A model generated the notes under the pieces. It was not told where the DNA came from. It made no database searches and saw nothing but the letters and a program-made list of their open reading frames with translations. From Spartobacteria bacterium UBA5019 (GTDB lineage: Bacteria > Verrucomicrobiota > Verrucomicrobiia > Chthoniobacterales > Terrimicrobiaceae), in the NCBI GenBank assembly GCA_002396485.1, contig DGXZ01000062.1:15376-57391 (forward strand): a DNA stretch of 42,016 nucleotides, in the 5' to 3' direction. Shown here piece after piece: positions 33,392-41,988 of the stretch (positions within the stretch are counted from its first letter, which is position 1; every line of letters starts with the position of its first letter). Position numbers and translations under genes: made by a program.

Positions 33392-33716
33392 TACCAGTTA
33401 CCTGGTTAGACTTTATCTGGAGGACAACGGTTTTGAGGCAGTCCGAAAACTGGCCGCTGCAGCTCCTACCTTGGTTTCGGCGTGGCATGGGCAGGCAGAG
33501 ACCATTGCTGCGCTGCATCGTGCTTACCTCGAAGGCCGTTTTACCGCAGAGCGATATCTGTTCGCTTTGAACCAGTTCAAGGAGGAACAACATTCGACTC
33601 ATTTTTTCTGGTGTGCGCTCACTGATAAAGTCAAAGCCCGTCTGGAAAAAGCTTTCCAATCCACACACTCTTTTGGATTGCAAGGCATCAATGTCATCGA
33701 CGGGAATGCAAAATGA
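33366..33716 (+). CDS. PIN-domain toxin, VapC-like, apparently internally deleted
   Basis: A 116-residue protein that begins like a PIN-domain ribonuclease (LFFDTSYLVRLYLED with D9; second acidic residue E45 in AETIAALHRA). It ends with a typical PIN tail, FGLQGINVI. The middle-to-late section that normally holds the ADALHLA-type and TND-type motifs, with the third and fourth acidic residues, is missing between about 97 and 102. The simplest reading is an in-frame internal deletion giving an inactive toxin. The start is ATG 33366; GTG 33363 is also possible. A duplicated piece of the permease gene end follows. Confidence 0.65.
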   Translation: MAAHPLFFDTSYLVRLYLEDNGFEAVRKLAAAAPTLVSAWHGQAETIAALHRAYLEGRFTAERYLFALNQFKEEQHSTHFFWCALTDKVKARLEKAFQSTHSFGLQGINVIDGNAK

Positions 33717-33755
33717 TGGAGAAAACGCACGCCGCCGGTTTTGATCGGCTTTTCG

Positions 33756-33831
33756 AATCAATCAAAAAGCCTTCGAGTGGCTTTTAATCGGCTTGCCCCA
33801 ATTCGGCGCGTTGCGATTGATCTGCGCCTGA
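33756..33831 (+). repeat. duplicated 3' end of the TauE-type permease gene
   Basis: Aligns without gaps to 32967-33042 over 76 bases. The first 34 are identical, and the rest carry scattered differences. The permease reading frame is kept (NQKAFEWLLIGLPQFGALRLICA-stop), so it is the tail of an old or foreign permease allele. The toxin-antitoxin pair lies exactly between the two copies. Confidence 0.88.
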
Positions 33832-33834
33832 AGA

Positions 33835-34848
33835 TCACTCATCAGTGGAAATCCACTTGGGGTTCTGCAGACCCTTGCGAAATGCGGCTAGCGATGAGGG
33901 AGAGGAGTTGATGCGAAGATTGCTGAACGATCCGTCCTCATTCTCCCAGCGTTCATGCCAGTAGATGGCTGCCTTGATGCGGGGGTATTCGGGAATGCGC
34001 ACCAAGGCATCGCTGAACCACTTCGCTTTGCTACCGGATTTCGGAAATTCCCCCACGCCAAACTCCGCGACCATGACGGGTTTGTCGGGGTCAATGGCCG
34101 TGATTTCCTTGTAGGGCCAGTCGATCAGATCTCGAAACTCCGCCCAATTGCCCATGCTGCGAAATTGCTTTCCGTAAATGCTGAGGCCCAGCCAATCGAC
34201 ATAGTCCGAACCTGGATAGTAGGCTGACATGAGATTCCAAAGACCATTGTCCGCTGGAAATGCATTCACATGGAAAACCCATCGGATGTTTGTCGCCCCG
34301 CGCGCGCGGACTCGATCGACCACATAGCGCCATGCGCTCTTGAAGACCTCGTTGCCACCTTTTTCGGCTCCGTAAAAACACCCCGACCACGGAAACCAAT
34401 CTCCATTCATTTCATTGCAGAAGGACACGAAGAATGGCTTCCCGAATTCCTTGGCGCCATCGGCCCAGGCATCAATGTAGGCGTCCCATTTTCCAGCGAG
34501 GATTTCCGTGAGGGCGAAGCGGTCTGTGCCCTTGGACTCCTCATAGGGTTTATCCCATGGGGACCAGTAGATCATAGGCGTTGCGCCGTGACGATCGATG
34601 AGAGCCAGGTTTTTTGCAGGGAAGGTTTGTTCGCCCCAGTAGCTAGAGGAAGCAATGATGGCGGGCTTTTTTTGCGCAAGTTTTTCGAATGCATCGATGC
34701 CTTCGAGCGTGACGTCATCCTCCGTCTCTCCGAAATCCATGTAGGCACCAAAAAGAACACCGGATTCCATGTTGGTTTTTTTCGCGACATCCCCGGCGTA
34801 GGCGAAGGTGCAAATCGCAATCAGAAGAAAGCAAAGGTATGGCATCAT
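33835..34848 (-). CDS. secreted glycoside hydrolase, GH26-like
   Basis: A 337-residue protein with a signal peptide (MMPYLCFLLIAICTFAYA) and a TIM-barrel glycosidase domain resembling GH26 (beta-mannanase and related endo-enzymes). The probable acid/base is E146 in SFCNEMNGDWFPW and the nucleophile E262 in VMVAEFGVGEF; WVFHVNAF and GLSIYG lie between as in the clan. It starts at ATG 34848, overlapping the stop of the large glycosyltransferase gene (ATGA), so it is translated with it and may cut the polymer that protein makes. The exact substrate is unknown. Confidence 0.78.
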   Translation of the reverse strand: MMPYLCFLLIAICTFAYAGDVAKKTNMESGVLFGAYMDFGETEDDVTLEGIDAFEKLAQKKPAIIASSSYWGEQTFPAKNLALIDRHGATPMIYWSPWDKPYEESKGTDRFALTEILAGKWDAYIDAWADGAKEFGKPFFVSFCNEMNGDWFPWSGCFYGAEKGGNEVFKSAWRYVVDRVRARGATNIRWVFHVNAFPADNGLWNLMSAYYPGSDYVDWLGLSIYGKQFRSMGNWAEFRDLIDWPYKEITAIDPDKPVMVAEFGVGEFPKSGSKAKWFSDALVRIPEYPRIKAAIYWHERWENEDGSFSNLRINSSPSSLAAFRKGLQNPKWISTDE

Positions 34849-37800
34849 GGAACCGAAACAGTGGCTGTGCGTTGGAGTTTCCCCCACCCCACCCATGCGC
34901 CGCGCACGGCATGCAGGAGGGATTTCCAAATCACATAACTCAGGAGCGGGCGGTAGAGGAAGCGCTGGGGAATGATGCGCAAAGCGGTCCGCAGCGGAAG
35001 ACCCTCAAGGCGCACGGCAACAGCGGCAACGAGCAGATCGCAAAGCATGAAAGCCATGAAGTAGGGAAGCACATCTTCCGAATGGCCCAAAAAAATCGAC
35101 TGCAGGAGAAGCAGGTCAATAAATGGAGAGAAGGCGACCAGAAGAACCTGAAAAAACAAAATCCCTGGGAGGCTGAAAAAACCGAGCGCCTTGAAGCGCG
35201 GATTGAAGAGCATATCCGCATGTTTGAAGACGCATTGGAGAGTTCCATACGCCCAACGGAACCTCTGGCGGGCGAGCGTGGCAAAGGTTTCGGGAGCCTC
35301 CGTGTGGGCCACGGCTGCGGGCTGATACTCCACCCGCAGACCGGTTTTATGAATAGACAGAGTGAGGTCGGTATCCTCCGCAAGCGTCTCGGCGGAGAAT
35401 CCCCCGGCTTGGATGACGGCGCTCCGGCGGATTGCGCTGATGGCACCCGGAGCCACAGTGATGCAGTTCCAAGCGGCATAGGCTCGACGGTCCAGGTTGA
35501 ACCCGCACACATATTCCAAATCCTGACACCGCGCGAGAAAGGTCCGCAGGTTGCCCACCCGCGCATGACCGGAGACAGCCCCGATGCCGGAGTCCGCGAA
35601 GGGTGCAACAAGATGCCCCATCGCGGTGGATTCAAACTGGGTATCTGCATCGACAAAAACGAGAATCTCGTTCCGCGCCATTTCGACAGCACGCTGAAGA
35701 GCCATTGCTTTACCCGCATTGGTCTGCCTGACCACGCGCACGCGGGAATCTTGAATCGACTCCGCAGCAGCGGCGGTCGCGTCCGTCGATCCATCGTCCA
35801 CCACGAGAACCTCCAATTCCCCGACATAATCGGAACCAAGCAGCGAGAGGATGGTCTTGGCGATGACCTTCTCCTCGTTGAATGCCGGAATGATCACAGA
35901 GACCGGTGGTTGATATCCGTTGTCGGCACCCGCTGGCGTCTTGTGAAGCCGCGCAAGAGCCAGAACCAGGATGGTTCGAATAACAACGAGAATCGTGCCA
36001 AGGACCAAAAAGCCGTGAAGGAAACTTTGCAGCCAACGCAGGATTTCAAATCCAATACCGCTTGCCGCGCGTTCGAGTGACGAGCCCTCAGAAGAAAGCG
36101 GCGGCATCGTTTTTGTTGAGTCCATGCCCAACAGCTCACCAATGCCTGTGATGCGGTCGCCGCGTTCAAGCAGATAATCGATGATTTCCGGGAGTGCTTC
36201 GACCGTAGCGCTGCGGTCGCCCCCCCCGTCATGCAGCAGAATGATCTGACCTTCGTTCCTGGCATCCTTGACCCTCTCCAAAAGCTCACCGCTGCTGGGC
36301 TTCTCCCAATCCTTGGGATCGATGTTTTCGAGAATTGTCATGTAGCCAAGCGATTGAGCGATACTGATCGGCAACAACTCCTCGAGCTTCGATGGATGGG
36401 AATCCGCATTGTAAGGAGGTCTAAAAAGATTCGTGGAACGACCAGTCAGCGATTCGATAAGACGCTGGGTTGCGTTGAGCTGAAGCCTGATCATGGATGC
36501 GGGCTGCGCGGCAAGATTCGGGTGAGTGAAGGAATGATTTCCGATTTCATGTCCCTCCGCCACGATGCGGCTAACGAGATCGGGGTTCCGCTCTGCCTCC
36601 TCACCAACAATGAAAAACGCCGCCTTCACGCCGCGTTTTTTCAGGATATCGAGAATCTGCGGTGTCCATTCCGGGTCGGGGCCGTCATCAAAAGTAATCG
36701 CCACATGCCCCGGTTCGACGGCTCCTTGCCGAAAAAGCGTGGGGTGCGCTGGCGGGTTTTCATAATTCGCCAAAATCCGACCTTTGGAATCCGTTGAGAA
36801 TGACCTGCGGCCACCCACTGTCGTGGGATCCAGCCCGACCACCTCACCGTTGCCGATGGATGTAATAGCCATGCCGCCGGGCATGAATTTGTCCAAGTGA
36901 ATCGGAGCAATCGCACTTGCCACATTCAGCACTTTCCAAATCGATGGATCCTCCATGCCGAGCCGGTTGATAGCGACCCCGCCAAGCCCGGAAATCCGGG
37001 CCGCATTCCATTGGTTTGCAAAACTGGCGACATCTAGAAACCAAACCTCGTGGGCCTTGCCCTCATAGTAATAGGAGAAAGTGCTATTGAGTTCGTATTC
37101 GGTCGTTTGAACATCCGTGCATCCCGCATTCCCCGCGCGGCTCATGGCATCGGCAAATGAAACCACCTCACCGCGTTCCGAACCTTCATCCCAGTCGACC
37201 CCGTGACAAGCAAGCGATGCGATCCATTGGCTGGGATTGCCTGTGCGCTCGATGAGTTGGAGCCAGCCTTCCACCCAATCCTGCGAGGCGATTGGGCCTG
37301 GCGCATCGTTTTCCCCATTCTCGTCATGCAGGAAAGCGACGAAGCGCCCCACTTTTGGCGAAAGAATATCATAATCCCAATTCGAGAATGCGGAATCCAT
37401 CGTCACACAAAGCCAGGTCTCAAGCCCCTTGGCTTTAAGTGCCTCAGCGATCCTGGCAACCAGAACGCTAAGTTCTCCCTCCTCCCCGGCATCGACCTCC
37501 TCCCAATCAATGACGACACCCGCAGCATCCACTTCCTGCAACCGCAAAGCCAGATCGTCGATGAACGCCTTTTGCTCCTTTGTTCCAGCATGGGCAAGCC
37601 ACTCCACAGACTCGGGCACACGATGACTGCCATCCAGATTGCTCAACACCGGCATGAGCTTGGAATGAAAAACTCCACGAATTCGTTCCATGTCCACAGT
37701 CGGATCATCCTGAATCCCGACTTCGGAATTTTTGTAGGTCAGCCATTCCGGACAAAGGTGAGTGAGCACGGAGCCGTTTTTTTGCAAAGAACGAAATGCC

Positions 37801-38147
37801 GCTTCATCCCAATCAGAGAAAAATCCCGCACGGACGCCATCACCCGAAACCGGTGAGGTTGATGGCTTCACTGCATGGACCTTCTCCGCAAGCAATCTTG
37901 ATAAAATACGGTCACTTTTCGTGAGCTGCGGCGCGCGCCCCTGGCGTTCGTAAGTGCGAATCTGGCTTTTCATCGCCGAAAAGGAGTTCGGCGTTGCAAT
38001 AGGCGGCGCAACAAATAGTGATCCGACAAAAAGTATCAATGCCAACAAGGCGAGGGATGAACCACAGAATGCGAAAATCTTGAATCGAGGCCACCTTCTG
38101 CCCTGGACGTCGTGGAAAATAAACTTTTCGTCTTTCAATGGGCCCAT
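34845..38147 (-). CDS. three-domain membrane protein: GH18-like + polysaccharide deacetylase (NodB) + GT2 synthase
   Basis: A 1100-residue protein. N-terminal helix (about 26-48); GH18-like domain (about 100-420) with GVVIDWEEVD, catalytic E216 and Val at the place of one motif Asp; NodB deacetylase (about 475-670) with TFDDGPD (485-491), H538/H542 in NHSFTHPN, RPPYN and LLHDGGG; helix (about 708-733); processive GT2 domain (748-980) with VVDDGSTD, DADT (833-836), EDTD (924-927) and QRFRW (961-965); C-terminal helices to 1075. The helices would place the hydrolase and deacetylase outside and the synthase inside the inner membrane. This matches the jobs of PgaB and PgaC in poly-N-acetylglucosamine export, in one chain and with hydrolase and deacetylase order reversed. 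The GH26-like gene is coupled downstream. Confidence 0.87.
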   Translation of the reverse strand: MGPLKDEKFIFHDVQGRRWPRFKIFAFCGSSLALLALILFVGSLFVAPPIATPNSFSAMKSQIRTYERQGRAPQLTKSDRILSRLLAEKVHAVKPSTSPVSGDGVRAGFFSDWDEAAFRSLQKNGSVLTHLCPEWLTYKNSEVGIQDDPTVDMERIRGVFHSKLMPVLSNLDGSHRVPESVEWLAHAGTKEQKAFIDDLALRLQEVDAAGVVIDWEEVDAGEEGELSVLVARIAEALKAKGLETWLCVTMDSAFSNWDYDILSPKVGRFVAFLHDENGENDAPGPIASQDWVEGWLQLIERTGNPSQWIASLACHGVDWDEGSERGEVVSFADAMSRAGNAGCTDVQTTEYELNSTFSYYYEGKAHEVWFLDVASFANQWNAARISGLGGVAINRLGMEDPSIWKVLNVASAIAPIHLDKFMPGGMAITSIGNGEVVGLDPTTVGGRRSFSTDSKGRILANYENPPAHPTLFRQGAVEPGHVAITFDDGPDPEWTPQILDILKKRGVKAAFFIVGEEAERNPDLVSRIVAEGHEIGNHSFTHPNLAAQPASMIRLQLNATQRLIESLTGRSTNLFRPPYNADSHPSKLEELLPISIAQSLGYMTILENIDPKDWEKPSSGELLERVKDARNEGQIILLHDGGGDRSATVEALPEIIDYLLERGDRITGIGELLGMDSTKTMPPLSSEGSSLERAASGIGFEILRWLQSFLHGFLVLGTILVVIRTILVLALARLHKTPAGADNGYQPPVSVIIPAFNEEKVIAKTILSLLGSDYVGELEVLVVDDGSTDATAAAAESIQDSRVRVVRQTNAGKAMALQRAVEMARNEILVFVDADTQFESTAMGHLVAPFADSGIGAVSGHARVGNLRTFLARCQDLEYVCGFNLDRRAYAAWNCITVAPGAISAIRRSAVIQAGGFSAETLAEDTDLTLSIHKTGLRVEYQPAAVAHTEAPETFATLARQRFRWAYGTLQCVFKHADMLFNPRFKALGFFSLPGILFFQVLLVAFSPFIDLLLLQSIFLGHSEDVLPYFMAFMLCDLLVAAVAVRLEGLPLRTALRIIPQRFLYRPLLSYVIWKSLLHAVRGAWVGWGKLQRTATVSVP

Positions 38148-38362
38148 TCTTTACGTTGTAAGCCCTCGACGGTCAATTTCGTCCACTCCGTTTATGAACC
38201 CGCCTCGAAATCACGGAGGGAGTTATCACCTCAAAATCGAACCTCTTAATCTCGTATTGTCGCGTCGTCGCGGGAGAGATGCGCCCCATTGATTTGTTAG
38301 CGGGCTACGGCGCGATTGCAAAAAAATTGCCCTCCTCGTGCCGTTCCGGAGCAGTTCCCGTT

Positions 38363-38376
38363 CCCTAATATTAGGG
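38363..38376. promoter_or_regulatory. perfect palindrome CCCTAATATTAGGG, possible operator
   Basis: A 14-base perfect inverted repeat with an AT-rich centre, typical of a dimeric regulator site. It lies about 215 bases upstream of the glycan operon start, with no second copy noticed in the window. No regulator can be named. Confidence 0.3.
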
Positions 38377-38514
38377 TGGATGACCGCGTTACCGGCAATC
38401 AGACGTCCAATGAAGGCCTGTCATCTCGCCGGGCGCCAAGCCTCCGGGATTTTATTCAACATAGGTCCGGGACTTCGCTCCGTTTAATCGCGAACACAGA
38501 AGGGCAAAATCATT

Positions 38515-38528
38515 GCGGCCGGAGCCGC
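38515..38528 (-). terminator. weak hairpin downstream of pheT
   Basis: Read on the pheT strand, GCGGC-TCCG-GCCGC forms a 5-bp stem followed by AATGATTTT, about 26 bases after the pheT stop. The T run is poor. Confidence 0.3.
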
Positions 38529-38554
38529 GAAATTTTCCTGTTTTGTGGAAAGAT

Positions 38555-40900
38555 CTATTCTCGAAAGTCCACGCTGAGCTTTTCTCGCAGGGCTAGCTTG
38601 ATACGGTCGGCAGCGGCTTGGACTTCCACTGCAGTGAGGGTTCTCTCGGGACTGCGGAAAGTCAAGGAAATGGCCATCGATTTTTTGTCAGACGGGATTT
38701 TTTCGCCCTTGGGATCGGTGAAGAGATCGAAGAGGCGGATGGATTCGAGAAGGGGTTCCTTGAGGGAATCGATGAGCGACCTCACCTCGCCGTAGGGCAG
38801 CGCCAGTGGAGCCACGAAGGCAATGTCGCGGGCGGATCCCGGGAACTTCGCGAGAGTGGCGACTTGGGTCTTCGTGAAGGCCGCCGCGCGCCAGAGGGCG
38901 ATGTCGAACTCGGCACAGAGGAGCGGAGTGGAAGCTCCAATATCGCGGGCCACAGCGGGGGTCAGTTGACCAACGACGCCGATTTTTTTGCCATGGAGAA
39001 AAAGATCCGCACAGGCTCCAAACGGAGCTACGGGAGCCAGTGTGGGAACAATATCCTGTTCGTGCAGGGAAGCGAGTTGGCGCACGGCGCCGGTGAGGTC
39101 AAAGACATCCCACGAGCGTTCCGTCCCTCCACGCCAGCTTGATTCGTGGCGTTCGCCAGTGAGCACGATGGCTAGGCGTTGTCCCTCGCCACCGGGGTCG
39201 AACACACGGCCGCATTCAAAAAGGGCGATGGATTTTGCGCCTTGATCGAGATTGCGGCGGAGAGCGGCGAGAAGTCCGGGAACGAGGCTGTTGCGGAGTT
39301 GCGACTGGTCTTCGCCAAAGGGGTTTTTGAGGGCCACGGCCTCGCCAAAATGTGACGCATCGGCAGCGGAAACGAGCGTGCTAGTGCGGGCCTCATGGAA
39401 GCCCATTCCGGCGAGACTGCGGCGGAGGTTCATCGCGAAATCGTAGGCGGCATCGGCATCCGAGCTTGCGGCGAAGGGGCCTTGGGCGCGAGATGGGATT
39501 TTTTCGATTCCCATGACGCGAGCGACTTCCTCGATGAGGTCGGCCTCGCGGCGGAGTTCGCGGCGGTAACCGGGAATGCTCCACCGGGTTTCGTCACCGG
39601 CGGCGAGTTTTTCCAACCCGACGCGGGCGAGGGCAGATTCGATTTCGGCATTCGTGAGGGCAATGCCCAAAAGGTCGCGCACATGCGCATGGCGCAGGGA
39701 AACCTTGCCGCGTTCGGGACATTTGCCGGTAACAAGAATCGTCTGTTCAGCTGTCCCGCCAGCGACCTGGAGGATCAACTCCACCGCGCGGGCGGATGCG
39801 ATTGCGACACCCTCGGGGTCAACACCTCGCTCGAAGCGGTAGCTGGAATCACTGAAAAGCCCCAACGCGCGCGAGACGCGGCGCACGCTGGAGGGGTCGA
39901 AGACGGCGCTTTCCAAAAGAATGTCGGTGGTGGACTCGGTGACACCACTCCCCTCGCCTCCCATGACACCTGCCAGGGCTACAGGGCCATTGTCGTCGGC
40001 GATGACAAGAGAACCGGTCGGCAGCTTGTATTCACGGCCATCGAGGGCGCGGAAGGCTTCGCCTTCGGACGCGGCTCGCACTTGCAGCGAGCCAGAAATT
40101 TTTGCGGCATCGAAGGCGTGCAGCGGTTGGCCGAGTTCGAAGAGAACATAGTTTGTGACATCGACCACATTGTTGACCGAACGCAGGCCCACTGCGGCCA
40201 GACGGTCGCGCAGCCATTGCGGGCTGGGGCCGACTTTCACGCCGGAGATGCGACGCAGGGTGTAGAGATGACATCCCTCGCCTGGGATGCGTACCTGCCC
40301 CTCGGCACTGGCTGTTGGCGGAAGCTCAGGCTCGGGCGCCTTGACAGGCAAACCGGTGAAAACTCCGATCTCACGGGCGACGCCAAGGTGGCTGAGCCAA
40401 TCGGAGCGGTTTGGCGTGATCTCAAGTTCCAGAATGGTCTCGGCGGGAAAGAGGTCCTTGATCGGCGTGCCGGGAGCAGTCTCGGGCGGCAGGATGAGAA
40501 GACCCTCGGAGTCCTCCGCGAGGCGGAGTTCCTTCGCACTGCACATCATGCCCTCGCTCTCGACTCCCCGCAGCTTACCGGTCTTGATTTTGAAATCCCC
40601 CGGCAGCACAGCACCAGGAAGGGCGAGTGGGACCTTGTCGCCGACCTTGTAATTTTTGGCACCACAGACGATCTGGCGTGGTTCAGGCGATCCGTCGTTC
40701 ACTTTGCAAACGCTCAGGCGGTCGGCATTCGGGTGTTGGGTGGACTCAAGAATCTCGGCGGCGACGACATTATCGATCGCGGCACCGCGCTGGTCGATGC
40801 CCGCCACTTCTAGCCCCGCACGGCGCAGGAGGGTTTCCAATTCGGATGCCAGGAGTTGGCAATCCACATAATCACGCAGCCAGTTGATGGAAATTTTCAC
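38555..40900 (-). CDS. pheT: phenylalanyl-tRNA synthetase beta subunit
   Basis: Large subunit of the alpha2-beta2 enzyme that charges tRNA-Phe. The 781 residues carry the usual order: N-terminal MKISINWLRDYVD, an EMAP-like tRNA-binding domain (about 40-150, ESTQHPNADRLSVC), the B3/B4 editing region, B5, a catalytic-like core (GFHEARTSTLV) and a C-terminal anticodon-binding FDX-ACB domain ending RIKLALREKLSVDFRE. It starts with GTG 40900, 7 bases after the pheS stop, without an SD. Length is normal. Confidence 0.96.
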   Translation of the reverse strand: MKISINWLRDYVDCQLLASELETLLRRAGLEVAGIDQRGAAIDNVVAAEILESTQHPNADRLSVCKVNDGSPEPRQIVCGAKNYKVGDKVPLALPGAVLPGDFKIKTGKLRGVESEGMMCSAKELRLAEDSEGLLILPPETAPGTPIKDLFPAETILELEITPNRSDWLSHLGVAREIGVFTGLPVKAPEPELPPTASAEGQVRIPGEGCHLYTLRRISGVKVGPSPQWLRDRLAAVGLRSVNNVVDVTNYVLFELGQPLHAFDAAKISGSLQVRAASEGEAFRALDGREYKLPTGSLVIADDNGPVALAGVMGGEGSGVTESTTDILLESAVFDPSSVRRVSRALGLFSDSSYRFERGVDPEGVAIASARAVELILQVAGGTAEQTILVTGKCPERGKVSLRHAHVRDLLGIALTNAEIESALARVGLEKLAAGDETRWSIPGYRRELRREADLIEEVARVMGIEKIPSRAQGPFAASSDADAAYDFAMNLRRSLAGMGFHEARTSTLVSAADASHFGEAVALKNPFGEDQSQLRNSLVPGLLAALRRNLDQGAKSIALFECGRVFDPGGEGQRLAIVLTGERHESSWRGGTERSWDVFDLTGAVRQLASLHEQDIVPTLAPVAPFGACADLFLHGKKIGVVGQLTPAVARDIGASTPLLCAEFDIALWRAAAFTKTQVATLAKFPGSARDIAFVAPLALPYGEVRSLIDSLKEPLLESIRLFDLFTDPKGEKIPSDKKSMAISLTFRSPERTLTAVEVQAAADRIKLALREKLSVDFRE

Positions 40901-40907
40901 GACAGGA

Positions 40908-41915
40908 TTAGAATTGTTTCAGGAAGCGCAGATCGTTTTCGACAAGCATGCGGATGTCGGGAATGCGCGAGAGGTTCATGGCCAGACGCTCGAGGCCGAA
41001 GCCAAATGCGAAGCCGCTGACTTTTTCCGGATCATAGACCCGGTCGCCACGGCGCTCGCAGATGGCTTCGAAGACGGCGGGATCGACCATGCCGCAGCCG
41101 GCGAGTTCCATCCACTCGCCGCCGAGAGCCTCGGTGCGGATGTCGATTTCGTAGCTCGGCTCGGTGAAAGGGAAAAAATGCGGACGGAATTGAATATCCG
41201 TGCCCGCCCCGAAAAGCTCGCGGAAGAAAAACTCCAGCGTGCCCTTGAGATCGGCGAGGCTGACTTTTTCGGCCACATAGAGGCCCTCCATTTGCGTGAA
41301 CTGGGCGAGGTGTGTGGCATCGACTTCATCGCGGCGGTAGGCGGAACCGGGAGCAATAATGCGCACCGGCGGCGGGGTTGTTTCCATGACACGGACCTGA
41401 ACGCTCGACGTGTGCGAGCGCAGGAGGCGGCCATCGGGAAGGTAAAAGGTATCCTGCTCGTTACGCGCGGGATGGTCCGGCGGTGTGTTGAGCGCATCGA
41501 AACAATGCCACTCGGTCTCGATGTCGGGTCCATCGGCAATCGCAAACCCCATGCGGCGGAAACACCGCACTGCACGATCCATAAGTTGCGTGAGCGGATG
41601 CAAGGTGCCGGGCGAGGGAAATATGCCAGGCAACGTGAGATCGAGCGAGGCAAAGGCGGCGAGGTCGGCTGCTTCGAGAAGGCGCTTTTGGGAGTCTTCC
41701 AAAGCGGTTGTGACAGCAGCACGCAGATCGTTGAGAAGTTTTCCGATAACAGGCCGCTCCTCCTTCGGCACATGGCGCATGCCCTCGCTGAGCGCGGTGA
41801 CGGCGCCGCTCTTGCCAAGGTATTTCAAACGGGCCGCCTCGAGGGATGCGGCATCATGGGCCGAAGCGATGAGCTCAAGAGCTTCGCTACGAAGGGCGTC
41901 AGCTTGCTGTTGCAT
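40908..41915 (-). CDS. pheS: phenylalanyl-tRNA synthetase alpha subunit
   Basis: Catalytic alpha subunit of phenylalanyl-tRNA synthetase. From ATG 41915 (MQQQADALRSEALELI) it has 335 residues: an N-terminal coiled-coil arm that binds tRNA, then the class II catalytic domain with HPLTQLMDRAVRCFRRMGF, LLRSHTSSVQVR (motif 2 region), FRPHFFPFTEPSYEIDI and the motif 3 GFGLERLAM. An open frame runs upstream to 42014, but its residues do not fit the family. It forms an operon with pheT. Confidence 0.96.
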   Translation of the reverse strand: MQQQADALRSEALELIASAHDAASLEAARLKYLGKSGAVTALSEGMRHVPKEERPVIGKLLNDLRAAVTTALEDSQKRLLEAADLAAFASLDLTLPGIFPSPGTLHPLTQLMDRAVRCFRRMGFAIADGPDIETEWHCFDALNTPPDHPARNEQDTFYLPDGRLLRSHTSSVQVRVMETTPPPVRIIAPGSAYRRDEVDATHLAQFTQMEGLYVAEKVSLADLKGTLEFFFRELFGAGTDIQFRPHFFPFTEPSYEIDIRTEALGGEWMELAGCGMVDPAVFEAICERRGDRVYDPEKVSGFAFGFGLERLAMNLSRIPDIRMLVENDLRFLKQF

Positions 41916-41964
41916 GGGAAAGAGGTTTAACCACAATCGAAAAGGTGGGACCTTTGAGATAGAG

Positions 41965-41988
41965 CAACCGAAGGTTGGCCCGAAGGGC
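41965..41988 (-). repeat. two adjacent hairpins upstream of pheS
   Basis: CAACC-GAA-GGTTG (41965-41977) is followed with no gap by GCCC-GAA-GGGC (41978-41988). Read on the pheS strand both loops are TTC. They lie 50-73 bases upstream of the pheS ATG and could be a leader structure or a short extragenic repeat; the window ends too soon to tell. Confidence 0.45.

Larger units (their letters stand above)
38148..38554. other. intergenic region between pheT and the glycan operon
   Basis: About 407 bases with no supported gene. It contains the upstream region of the GH18-NodB-GT2 gene (minus), a perfect 14-base palindrome at 38363-38376 and a weak hairpin downstream of pheT at 38515-38528. No RNA gene was recognised. 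Confidence 0.6.

Noticed and set aside
39395..40813. 472-codon open frame on the plus strand opposite pheT
   Set aside because: Shadow of the pheT codon pattern; no family resemblance.
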